Assembly (NCBI GenBank): GCA_963667375.1
Contig: OY763323.1
Location: 186,001-250,000, forward strand
Reading direction: 5' to 3'
DNA length: 64,000 nt
DNA from: G963556115 sp963667375
GTDB lineage: Bacteria; Planctomycetota; SZUA-567
Shown here in pieces: positions 16,847 to 24,401 of the stretch; within the stretch, counting starts at the first letter, position 1, and each line of letters opens with the position of its first letter. The translations under genes and the position numbers were made by a program. Under the pieces are notes generated by a model, which did not search any database, was not told where the DNA came from, and worked only from the letters and a program-made list of their open reading frames with translations.

Positions 16847-17782
16847 CTACCATGAGAAATCTGCAGCCTTTGATTTATCAATAAGTTTCACGCCGATACG
16901 GAGTTCTTCTGGAACAACATTAGCACCCCAGAGTTTTGCCAGAGCCAGACCGACACCGATACGGATCTGATCCTTAGGGAACTGGGCGGCAGTTGCTTTA
17001 AAGGCACTTCCCTCGGCAATGTTCTTACAAGCCTCAGGGGCGCCGTCGACACTGACGAGCATTATATTTTTACCAGAGGCCTCAATCGCAGCCAGAGCAC
17101 CATATGAACCGCCGTCATTGACACTGAATATACCATCAAGGTCAGGATGTGCCTGTATCATATTCTCTACTACAGATAGAGCCACACTACGCTCCTGCTT
17201 ACCATTCTGAACATCAACAATCTCAATACCGGGAAATTCGGAACATGCCTTCTTAAAGCCTTTTACGCGGTCAAGAATACCATCCACCGGAATACCATCA
17301 AGCAGCGCAACCTTTCCCTTACCGCCAAGCTGTTCACACATATATTTTGTAGCGATATATCCGGCGTCAACATTATCAGAAGCGACATATGTATCGATTG
17401 GGCCTAATGACTTCGCGTCGACACAGACCACAATAATGCCGGCTTTCTTTGCGGCTTCTACCGCACCCTGCATTCCGACCTGATCGGTTGGATTGAGCAA
17501 CAGGATATTCACTCCCTGCTGAATCATGTCTTCGACATCATTTATCTGCTTGTTGATATCATGCCTGCCATCGGTAACAATCAGTTTAGCGCCAACAGAT
17601 TGACAAATGTCTTTCAGCGCATCATACATTACGATGAAATATGGGTTATTCATCTCCTGAAATGACATACCAATCAACAGATCACTTGTCTTTGGTGATT
17701 CTTTTGCATTTGCCTGAGACATAAAGGGCAAGCAGAATAATGACAAAATAAAAGCTGCCGTAATTAATACTGATTTGAACAT
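16847..17782 (-). CDS. Periplasmic sugar-binding protein, RbsB-type (operon 1)
   Basis: About 311 residues from the ATG at 17782 (AAAGGA eight bases upstream). The signal peptide MFKSVLITAAFILSLFCLPF ends with a type I site near SQANA, without a lipobox. The mature part follows the Peripla_BP_4 pattern: LLIGMSFQEMNNPYF, DVEDMIQQGVNILLLNPTD, VVCVDAKSLG, VALLDGIPVDGILDRVKGF, GIFSVNDGGSYGALAAIEA. It binds a monosaccharide or polyol and delivers it to the RbsA/RbsC-type partners. First gene of the operon, divergent from a LacI regulator. Confidence 0.9.
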   Translation of the reverse strand: MFKSVLITAAFILSLFCLPFMSQANAKESPKTSDLLIGMSFQEMNNPYFIVMYDALKDICQSVGAKLIVTDGRHDINKQINDVEDMIQQGVNILLLNPTDQVGMQGAVEAAKKAGIIVVCVDAKSLGPIDTYVASDNVDAGYIATKYMCEQLGGKGKVALLDGIPVDGILDRVKGFKKACSEFPGIEIVDVQNGKQERSVALSVVENMIQAHPDLDGIFSVNDGGSYGALAAIEASGKNIMLVSVDGAPEACKNIAEGSAFKATAAQFPKDQIRIGVGLALAKLWGANVVPEELRIGVKLIDKSKAADFSW

Positions 17783-17875
17783 AATTTTAATCCTTTGTAA
17801 AAAAACAACACTCACATCACAAACTTATTACCCATGCAATAAGTACTTAACAAACATATTCTTACTAAAGTTACA

Positions 17876-17904
17876 ATTTTATCTCGCAAAAATAACCTTG
17901 ACAA
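17876..17904 (-). promoter_or_regulatory. Promoter of the polyol operon
   Basis: On the minus strand TTGTCA (17904-17899) and TAAAAT (17881-17876) are 17 bases apart. The leader would be about 85 bases. Confidence 0.55.
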
Positions 17905-18072
17905 ATTATCAAAATTTACCTAAGCAAAATATTATGATTTTACTGCAAATTATTTTCAACACACATTAATAAACATACACCACAAACTGTATTTAGTCAA
18001 ATTTTTTTGCCAATTAATTACAAACACCCCTATTTATTTGAGTTTATTGCCAATTTGACAGCACACATACTC

Positions 18073-18095
18073 ACGCAAAATCTTTAATTTTGCGT
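18073..18095. promoter_or_regulatory. Palindromic operator candidate
   Basis: ACGCAAAAT, five bases, then ATTTTGCGT is a perfect inverted repeat between the divergent promoters. Partial copies of GCAAAA occur inside the leftward promoter (17885) and near 18124. It is probably the site of the adjacent LacI regulator. Confidence 0.5.
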
Positions 18096-18186
18096 AAAAA
18101 ATAATCGTAATTTTTACACACTAAAACGCAAATTATGCACCACACTTATTTTTAAACAATTTTTATTTCAATAAAAATTTATTTTT

Positions 18187-18215
18187 TTGCTATAGAAAAA
18201 TTATTGAAATATGAT
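18187..18215 (+). promoter_or_regulatory. Promoter of the LacI-family gene
   Basis: TTGCTA (18187-18192) and TATGAT (18210-18215) are 17 bases apart, about 100 bases before the start codon. Confidence 0.5.
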
Positions 18216-18318
18216 AACATTTATGCATGATTTATTCAGTAAACTATTACTTATAAATCAGATTTTCATGAATTAACCCCAAAAGACCTTTTCACATAAC
18301 GAGTAATCAAGGTATATT

Positions 18319-19362
18319 ATGACCAAGAAAAAAATAACCCTGCATGACATATCCAAAGAATCAGGATTCTCCATAACCACCATCTCACACCTGCTCAACA
18401 AGACCAGGCACGTTGACGAGAGCACCGGCAAAATCATCTACGACACCATCAACAAGCTCGGAGGGTACGAAATCTCTCCCGTCCAGCAGAATCGCCGGAA
18501 GAACATTGCCTTTGTTGTCGGGAGCCTGAAAGTTGACTTCTTCAACGAAATGATTCAGGATGTGACGGACACGGCGCTGCAGAATGGTTACTCATTACTG
18601 CTTGCCGAATCCGCGGAGAGTGAGGAAAAAGAAAAAGACTATATTAAAATGTTTGAAGCCAACAATATCAAAGGGCTGATCATCGCCCCCTCAGACTACC
18701 AGAACGACATCTCCTCCTGGCTGCAGACAGATATCCCGGTTGTACTGATTGACCGTGACATCAACAACAGCAATTATGACTTTGTCGGTATTGATAATTT
18801 CAAAAGCGCCTATGAAGCAACCCAGCTGCTCATAAAGTACGGCGCCAAAAATCTGGGGTTTGTCGGCAGAGACATAAAGAACTATAATACCTCCGAACGT
18901 AAACGCGGCTTCGAGGTTGCACTGCATGAAGCCGGTCTCTACACCACCAACCACACTTTCTTCCTGAACAGCTGTATTGACTCACCCCAGAACTTCTACA
19001 CCGAATATCAGAACTTTATCAGGGGCGAGAACCCGAAGGACGGCATCGTTTGCGTCGACAACAATGTCTGTTTCGAACTGCTGGCCTTCCTTGAAAAACT
19101 GGACATAAACGTGCCCGACGACATTCTGATAGTATCATTCGACGACAACAAATGGTTCCGCTTCACCAAAGCACCGATATCAGCGATCGATCAGCCCACC
19201 GGTGAGATCGCCGTATTAGCGACAGAGCTGCTGATCAGCAAGATTCAAGCCCGCAAAAAACGCAGCCTCAAACCGGCATCCAATATCAACGTGCGCCAGA
19301 CTATTCTGCTGGATTACACCCTGATCGACCGCTTTAAAGGAATTAAAAACCATTCCAAGTAA
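18319..19362 (+). CDS. LacI-family transcriptional regulator (operon 1)
   Basis: 347 residues. The N-terminal LacI HTH reads ITLHDISKESGFSITTISHLLNKTRHVDE with the hinge helix after it. The periplasmic-binding-like effector domain contains KNIAFVVGSLKVDFFNEMIQ, IKGLIIAPSDYQND, LIDRDINNSNYDFVGIDN, GAKNLGFVGRDIKNY and the closing DDILIVSFDDNKWFRFTKAPISAIDQP. It is divergent from the RbsBAC-dehydrogenase-epimerase operon and most likely controls it, with the imported sugar or polyol as effector. Confidence 0.9.
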   Translation: MTKKKITLHDISKESGFSITTISHLLNKTRHVDESTGKIIYDTINKLGGYEISPVQQNRRKNIAFVVGSLKVDFFNEMIQDVTDTALQNGYSLLLAESAESEEKEKDYIKMFEANNIKGLIIAPSDYQNDISSWLQTDIPVVLIDRDINNSNYDFVGIDNFKSAYEATQLLIKYGAKNLGFVGRDIKNYNTSERKRGFEVALHEAGLYTTNHTFFLNSCIDSPQNFYTEYQNFIRGENPKDGIVCVDNNVCFELLAFLEKLDINVPDDILIVSFDDNKWFRFTKAPISAIDQPTGEIAVLATELLISKIQARKKRSLKPASNINVRQTILLDYTLIDRFKGIKNHSK

Positions 19363-20368
19363 CCCGGCTATACAGCGCAGAACCTGCAATGAACACTAAT
19401 CCTGCACGCGGTACCAGGCAGACAGCACCCAAAATACCGGTTTAAATATCGGCAGTTGCAGGTTGCATCCCATGACGCTTCAACCGGCATTCAACCGCAC
19501 TCACAAAGAATTAGCCAAAGATAAAGCACACAGCCAAAACCTCAAACAGCAGTATTACAATGCCGGCAACTCCACAGCTCTACCCCAGACAGGCAAATGC
19601 ACAATACAGCCGGAGACGGCACCAGACAACCTTCACCCTTCACAACCCAGACCGGCCTGATCCATAATACTATTCGCGCAGCCGCTGACCGCCACACCTG
19701 CTACAGATATTAAGCATATTTTTATAATTAATACCTGCTGATACTGTTACACCATAATATATTTTATTATTTTATATTTTATTACTGAATTGTTATAAAG
19801 TTACCCCCCGCCAAACCGAATATCTAAGTATGATATTGGCAGACGGAACTCCTACAAAAACAAACAAAACACAGAGCATACAGCATATAACAAATAACCA
19901 CACACACACACGCTACCGCCTGCCAATATCGCTCAAGAATCTCCTGGAACCATCCCAAGCACCCCATTCAAAGCAATAAACAAGATAATAATCACCGTCT
20001 TATAACACAAAATTCCAACTTCGATAGCACAAAACAACAAAATCAAACCCGAAACTATATGACAACCTATAAGATCTTGAGCCTTTATCCCAAAGTGCAA
20101 TTTATTTTTCTTCGGCACATGTCAGCCATTCCCGACATCACGCTCCGCATACCCTCAATGTTACCAACCGCTGCATAGCCAACACCCAGTACTGCTGCAA
20201 CCCGTCGAACCACACATTTTGGTGATAATAAACCCGACCGGCGGCATGCAGTAACAAAACCCCACGCTGAAAAATAAGTACTCCGATAATACGGATCTTA
20301 CTTGCATCTCATTACAAATTGGATATATTTTATTACATATAAGTTATATTTTGAAGATTGAGCTTGAA
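19363..20368. other. 1-kb intergenic region
   Basis: No supported gene. It contains an 11-bp perfect inverted repeat with 77 bases between the arms (19832-19842, 19920-19930), a (CA)6 run near 19902-19913, and the promoter of the small cysteine protein at 20302-20329. A leftward 61-codon frame at 19933-20118 is hydrophobic but starts at GTG without a ribosome-binding site. Confidence 0.4.
20302..20329 (+). promoter_or_regulatory. Promoter of the first small cysteine protein
   Basis: TTGCAT (20302-20307) and TATATT (20324-20329) are 16 bases apart. The paralogue at 27421 has the same TTGCAT box with the same spacing. Confidence 0.45.
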
Positions 20369-20722
20369 ATGTTAACGACCAGAGACAATTCAGATTTTTT
20401 CACTAAATACAGCAGGAAGACCATAGAGAGTTTGTATATACATGAACCCTGCCGCCTGTTTTTGCTCAGACTTTTAATGCTCAAGGATACCGCGGCTCCG
20501 CTTGAGGTTCACAATAGATTACTGCGGATAGATCGCCGCCGGCTGGAACAGCTGATAACCAGAACCGGCAACTGCACCTGCCCGCCACAGGGTGCCTTCC
20601 CAACCAGCTTCACCAATACCTGTTCAAAGAACAAGATAATTCTTTTACTCAAAGCCTATCAGAACTGGGGCAAAAGAAATAACAGTCAATTGTCTACAGG
20701 AAATTACGGACCGGTGTTTTAA
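20369..20722 (+). CDS. Small cysteine-bearing protein of unknown function, paralogue 1
   Basis: 117 residues from the ATG at 20369 (a TTG at 20351 is also in frame). I do not recognise a family. It aligns along its whole length with the protein at 27421: T-x-RD near the start, a PC dipeptide, a central PLEVHNRLLRI segment, a CTC motif, then TNTCSKNKIILLLKAYQNW and RNNS. The cysteines at PC, C-x-C and TC are kept in both, which suggests metal binding or a redox role. Mostly helical, no signal peptide, no membrane segment. It stands alone between unrelated operons. The shared promoter form and conserved residues support a real gene. Confidence 0.65.
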   Translation: MLTTRDNSDFFTKYSRKTIESLYIHEPCRLFLLRLLMLKDTAAPLEVHNRLLRIDRRRLEQLITRTGNCTCPPQGAFPTSFTNTCSKNKIILLLKAYQNWGKRNNSQLSTGNYGPVF

Positions 20723-20790
20723 AGGTTTACTTACTGGATCGGGCAGTCACTTCCAGCGCTGCCGTGAGTAGTCTTCAGCCTTCAGAGTAT

Positions 20791-21774
20791 CTACAAACCG
20801 TTTACAATATTTATGGGACGTTGTCCACGCACTACCGCTCCGATATTATCCCAGACCTGACGATGCGCCCGCGAGAACATGCCTCTAGTTGTGCCACCGA
20901 TATGCGGTGAGAAAACAACCCGGTATTTCACCTCCTCCGGCAATCCCAGCAGCGGATTATCAAGTCTCACCGGCTCCGGATCAAGGGTATCCAGCCCGGC
21001 TCCGGCTATACGGTGCTGCACCAGCGCCTCGGCCAGTGCTTCCTGATCGACAATCTCACCCCGGGCGGTATTTATCAGTAACGCCGAGGGTTTCATCCGA
21101 CCCAGGAAATCCGCATCCACCATCCGGGAGGTCTCTGGGGTTACCGGCAGGTGCAGACTCACTACATCACAGCTCGCCACCAGCTCCGGCAGCGGCAGAT
21201 ACTGCATATTACCGGCCTCCGCCTCCGGCTGACGCGTGCGGCTGTAATAGCAGACCTCACTGCCAAAAGCTCTGAGCAGACGGGCTGTAGCCTTACCGAT
21301 TGCACCCAGCCCGATAATACCGACCCGACAGGAACCAAGCTCGGTGATACCGTCCATAATAAATGACTCTTTGGCCTGTATCTGCCGGCCACTGCGCACC
21401 ATCTCATCACCCTGAGCCAGACGGCGCAATAACGCCAGCATCAGCAGCACCGACTGTTCTGCCACCGCTTTACTGTTGGCGCCGGCGTTATTACAGACAT
21501 AGACCCCGGCTTCCCGTGCCGCCGCCGTAGCGATACAGTTATACCCAACCCCTTCAGAATGAATCAGTCTAAGCTTCGGCAGCTGCCGGATGAGATCCGC
21601 TGATACCGGGGCGATAGCATCCGCAAAGATAAACTCCGCCCCCCGTCCGGCAGCGATAATCTCTGCATCACTGCTGCCGGCTGGAAAAAAGAGCAGCTCC
21701 CAGTCCGCCGGCAGCGAACTCAAATCTGAAAATTTTTCCACCCGCTGCTTCGAGGTTAAAATAATAATCTGCAT
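20791..21774 (-). CDS. D-isomer-specific 2-hydroxyacid dehydrogenase (SerA-like)
   Basis: 327 residues from the ATG at 21774; the open frame extends upstream to 21915 but without family similarity. The NAD-binding motif is GIIGLGAIGKATARLL. Catalytic positions are the Arg in INTARGEIVDQEAL, Glu in LDTLDPEPV and His in VVFSPHIGGTT. An N-terminal AFVNNAGAN-type loop is present as CNNAGANSKAVAEQ. The protein oxidises or reduces a 2-hydroxyacid with NAD(H); there is no ACT domain, so it is not a full-length regulated phosphoglycerate dehydrogenase. It appears monocistronic and its substrate is unknown. Confidence 0.85.
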   Translation of the reverse strand: MQIIILTSKQRVEKFSDLSSLPADWELLFFPAGSSDAEIIAAGRGAEFIFADAIAPVSADLIRQLPKLRLIHSEGVGYNCIATAAAREAGVYVCNNAGANSKAVAEQSVLLMLALLRRLAQGDEMVRSGRQIQAKESFIMDGITELGSCRVGIIGLGAIGKATARLLRAFGSEVCYYSRTRQPEAEAGNMQYLPLPELVASCDVVSLHLPVTPETSRMVDADFLGRMKPSALLINTARGEIVDQEALAEALVQHRIAGAGLDTLDPEPVRLDNPLLGLPEEVKYRVVFSPHIGGTTRGMFSRAHRQVWDNIGAVVRGQRPINIVNGL

Positions 21775-21988
21775 AGCCTTTTCTCTCCTTCTCCTGCAAC
21801 AACATGTTGACAGCCACTGCCTCCCTAACTGCAGCGCACCAGCACCACACCGGTACAAACATCTCAGACCTGGCGGCGGCAAACCGTGCTTCAGACTGCT
21901 GCGACCGGCTCTCACTCTCTACTCGCCATCACTCACCGGGAGTGACTATGCTCAATTATAGACCGCACCCCACCGGATTCCAGCCTAT

Positions 21989-23185
21989 TCAGTCAACCTG
22001 CCGGATAAATGCCCGCTGACGCAGAAAGAGCCAGCAGCTGCCGCAGACCGCACCCACAAGTATCTGCATCAGCCCCAGGCTCGGAATCAGACTGCCGCCC
22101 TTGGCAAAGGAGATCAGAAACATCCCCGCACTGCCCATAAACAATGCCGTAAAGTTAATGAGCGACGCCGCAGACCCGGTATCACCACTCTGCTGCGAGA
22201 GGAGCAGATTTGCTGTCGGCGGACGCATCATTGAAATAGCCACGGTAGCCAGTACCATCGGCACCGCAAACATTACCGGTGAGGCACTTCCTTTTAGCGC
22301 TATAAACACCCCGCACCCCGCTATCACCGCAAAACAGCCGGCAAGAATATTACCAGCGGCCAGCCGCTTGGACAGCTGAATATACAATAATGGTCCGACA
22401 AGTGATCCCAACGCGTTCAGGCCGAAGAAATATGCATATGTCTGTTCATCCATACCAAACTGCTGTATATAGACGAAAGCCGACGCCCCGATAAAGGAGA
22501 GCAGCGGTAAAGGCACCAGTGACAATAACACCAGCGGCACCGAGAAACCCGGATTTTTCAGCACCACTCCCAGCCGCCCGAGTGAATGCAGGACCGAGCC
22601 GGAGTACCGGTTATCAAGGGTCTCAGTCAAAAGCAGCGCGCAGAGAAAGGAGCCCAGCCCGACCCCGGTCAGCACCCAGAAAATAGAGGACCAGCTCATG
22701 AACTTCAGAATAATGGCACCCCCTACAGGCGCCACTACAGGCGCCACCACCACCATCGCCATCACTACCGCCAGCACCAGCTCCCGTTTACGCCCGTCAT
22801 ACATATCCTTGACCATAGCCGTAACCACCGCTTCCGCCGCGCCTCCGCCAAAACCCTGCACCACTCTGGAGAGAATGAGCATGGTGACATTTGACGACAT
22901 GGCACACCCGGCACTTCCCAGAGTATAGAGCGCCAGTCCCAAAAGGAGTATCGGACGCCGCCCGTATTTCTCACTGACCGGCCCCCAGATCAGAATACCC
23001 AGAGCGAACGAGATTAAAAACATACTCAGGCTGAGATTCACCTGCATCTGACTGGCACCGAAGGTATCCATCACATGCGGCAGCGCCGGCAGATACAGAT
23101 CGGTGGAAAGCGGAGGGAAAGCGCTGAGCAGCGCCAGTATGACAATAAACGACCAACCGCGGAAAAATTTCTGTTTCTTATGCAT
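21989..23185 (-). CDS. MFS efflux transporter, Bcr/CflA family
   Basis: About 398 residues with twelve hydrophobic segments. The Bcr/CflA hallmark AFPPLSTDLYLPALPHV lies in the first helix. The MFS motif A follows as GPVSEKYGRRPILLLG, and motif C-like glycine and proline runs appear in MAMVVVAPVVAPVGGAII, fitting a drug/proton antiporter. The ATG at 23185 is preferred because AAGGA is nine bases away; the ATG at 23194 directly abuts it. It follows a MarR regulator by about 30 bases in the same operon, suggesting ligand-induced efflux of a small toxic compound. Confidence 0.88.
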   Translation of the reverse strand: MHKKQKFFRGWSFIVILALLSAFPPLSTDLYLPALPHVMDTFGASQMQVNLSLSMFLISFALGILIWGPVSEKYGRRPILLLGLALYTLGSAGCAMSSNVTMLILSRVVQGFGGGAAEAVVTAMVKDMYDGRKRELVLAVVMAMVVVAPVVAPVGGAIILKFMSWSSIFWVLTGVGLGSFLCALLLTETLDNRYSGSVLHSLGRLGVVLKNPGFSVPLVLLSLVPLPLLSFIGASAFVYIQQFGMDEQTYAYFFGLNALGSLVGPLLYIQLSKRLAAGNILAGCFAVIAGCGVFIALKGSASPVMFAVPMVLATVAISMMRPPTANLLLSQQSGDTGSAASLINFTALFMGSAGMFLISFAKGGSLIPSLGLMQILVGAVCGSCWLFLRQRAFIRQVD

Positions 23186-23215
23186 TACAACCATTCCTTA
23201 TCTTGTTACTCCGGC

Positions 23216-23701
23216 TCACTCCTGCCCGGACTGCTCTCGAATCTCTTGCTGCAGCACCTGATTGAGTGAGACCATAATCCCATGCCATTCTTCAAATTTT
23301 TTCATACCTATTTTACCGGCAAGCTGCTCAAACCAGAGGGTCATCTCCGCTCGCACATGCGTGACATGCGCTTCGAACTCCGGGCTCACCCGCAGCAGCA
23401 CCTCCCGGCGACTTTCCGGATTTATCTCCCGGCACACCAGCCCGTCCCGCACCATCCGGTCAATCAGTGCCGATGCCGCCGCTACCGAAGTGCGTATCGT
23501 AGCCGCAAACTTCTTCAAAGTGCAGGGGGCAATATTCTTGAGGATCAGCGCCGCATGCACCTGATTCGAATTCACACTCTTCAGCGCGTCATCGACCATC
23601 TCCGCCTTGATATTCTTGATGACAATCATCTCCAGATAGTCCTTGAGCAGGCCATCAGTCTCCACTATAAACTCTACTTTTGACTTGAAGTCTTTATCCA
23701 T
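23216..23701 (-). CDS. MarR-family regulator
   Basis: 161 residues from the ATG at 23701; a GTG at 23728 with GGGAG six bases upstream is an alternative. The winged helix is visible as LKNIAPCTLKKFAATIRTSV, AASALIDRMVRDGLVCREIN and ESRREVLLRVSPEFEAHV. It heads the operon with the Bcr/CflA-type exporter and most likely represses it. Repeats containing ATTGACAATA lie about 160 bases upstream across the predicted promoter, a likely operator. Confidence 0.85.
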   Translation of the reverse strand: MDKDFKSKVEFIVETDGLLKDYLEMIVIKNIKAEMVDDALKSVNSNQVHAALILKNIAPCTLKKFAATIRTSVAAASALIDRMVRDGLVCREINPESRREVLLRVSPEFEAHVTHVRAEMTLWFEQLAGKIGMKKFEEWHGIMVSLNQVLQQEIREQSGQE

Positions 23702-23853
23702 ATACTCCCCCGCCTCTTCAAATACCACTTTCAGCTCCCGCTCTGCGGCAACAAACCCGTAACCACTCGACTACCACCAATCCCGCAAACTCGCAGCAGC
23801 CGCACCACCCGAATTTCAGAACCAGATACCAGCAAGTATACATTCACCCCATA

Positions 23854-23898
23854 AATATTCAATAACATTGACAATAAATATTATTGACAATATTCAAT
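23854..23898 (-). promoter_or_regulatory. MarR-MFS promoter with repeat array
   Basis: On the minus strand TTGTCA (23890-23885) and TGTTAT (23867-23862) are 17 bases apart. The interval holds two copies of ATTGACAATA and two of AATATTCAAT, plus the inverted repeat CAATAA-ATA-TTATTG, consistent with MarR binding over the promoter. Confidence 0.5.
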
Positions 23899-23903
23899 CT
23901 CTG

Positions 23904-23934
23904 AAAAAAAAGTGCCTCAAACAGCAAGGCACTT
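23904..23934 (-). terminator. Terminator of the DUF6506 gene
   Basis: AAGTGCCT (23910-23917) pairs perfectly with AGGCACTT (23927-23934); on the minus strand a T-run follows. Confidence 0.8.
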
Positions 23935-23979
23935 TAAAGCTTTAAGTTACATGATAAAGTTTAGGGTCAACCCTGAAAC

Positions 23980-24282
23980 CTACTGAAACAGAGCATCCCC
24001 GCTTTTGAAACCGAATCCCGGATGGCTGTCAAACCTTACCGCCCCAACCGGTATCTTACCCTCTACCGCCTTGGTAACTCTTACAATACCTTCGTTTCCA
24101 AAACCGGCACAAAGCTCTATCGCGGTGACCCCTTCTGCAAGCAGTTCCTGCGCCACAATCTCCGCTGACGCATAATCCTTGACCCCGACGGTTATCAGTG
24201 TCACCTCACTGGTAGTTATTACCGACCGGTGCTTTACCGGATCCGCCTCCGGCGCCACAAAAATAAACGCTGCTTTTAACAT
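23980..24282 (-). CDS. DUF6506 family protein
   Basis: 100 residues. The sequence LKAAFIFVAPEADPVKHRSV, the central TLITVGVKDYASAEIVAQEL, AIELCAGFGNEGIVRV and the closing PVGAVRFDSHPGFG match the DUF6506 family of small soluble proteins of unknown function. AAGGA precedes the ATG and a strong terminator follows, so it is probably a single-gene unit. Nothing in the context indicates a role. Confidence 0.75.
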   Translation of the reverse strand: MLKAAFIFVAPEADPVKHRSVITTSEVTLITVGVKDYASAEIVAQELLAEGVTAIELCAGFGNEGIVRVTKAVEGKIPVGAVRFDSHPGFGFKSGDALFQ

Positions 24283-24401
24283 ATTTTTTCCTTATAAATT
24301 GAGCTATAAAATATATTCTCGAAATATTAACGTCAAATTATTATAACCGTATTGCTGTTAAACACAATCACCAGAATATGCTGAAAGCAGAATTATACCA
24401 C

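Larger units (their letters stand above)
17783..18318. other. Divergent control region, operon 1 and LacI regulator
   Basis: An AT-rich intergenic stretch with a leftward promoter (17876-17904), a possible second leftward promoter (TTGACT 18000-17995, TATGTT 17977-17972, 17 apart), a palindrome (18073-18095) and a rightward promoter (18187-18215). No gene is seen. Confidence 0.5.

Noticed and set aside
19463..19660. 65-codon rightward frame in the 1-kb gap
   Set aside because: No ribosome-binding site, low-complexity composition and no homology features.
19933..20118. 61-codon leftward hydrophobic frame with two possible membrane segments
   Set aside because: Starts at GTG with no ribosome-binding site and lies in AT-rich DNA where hydrophobic frames arise by chance.
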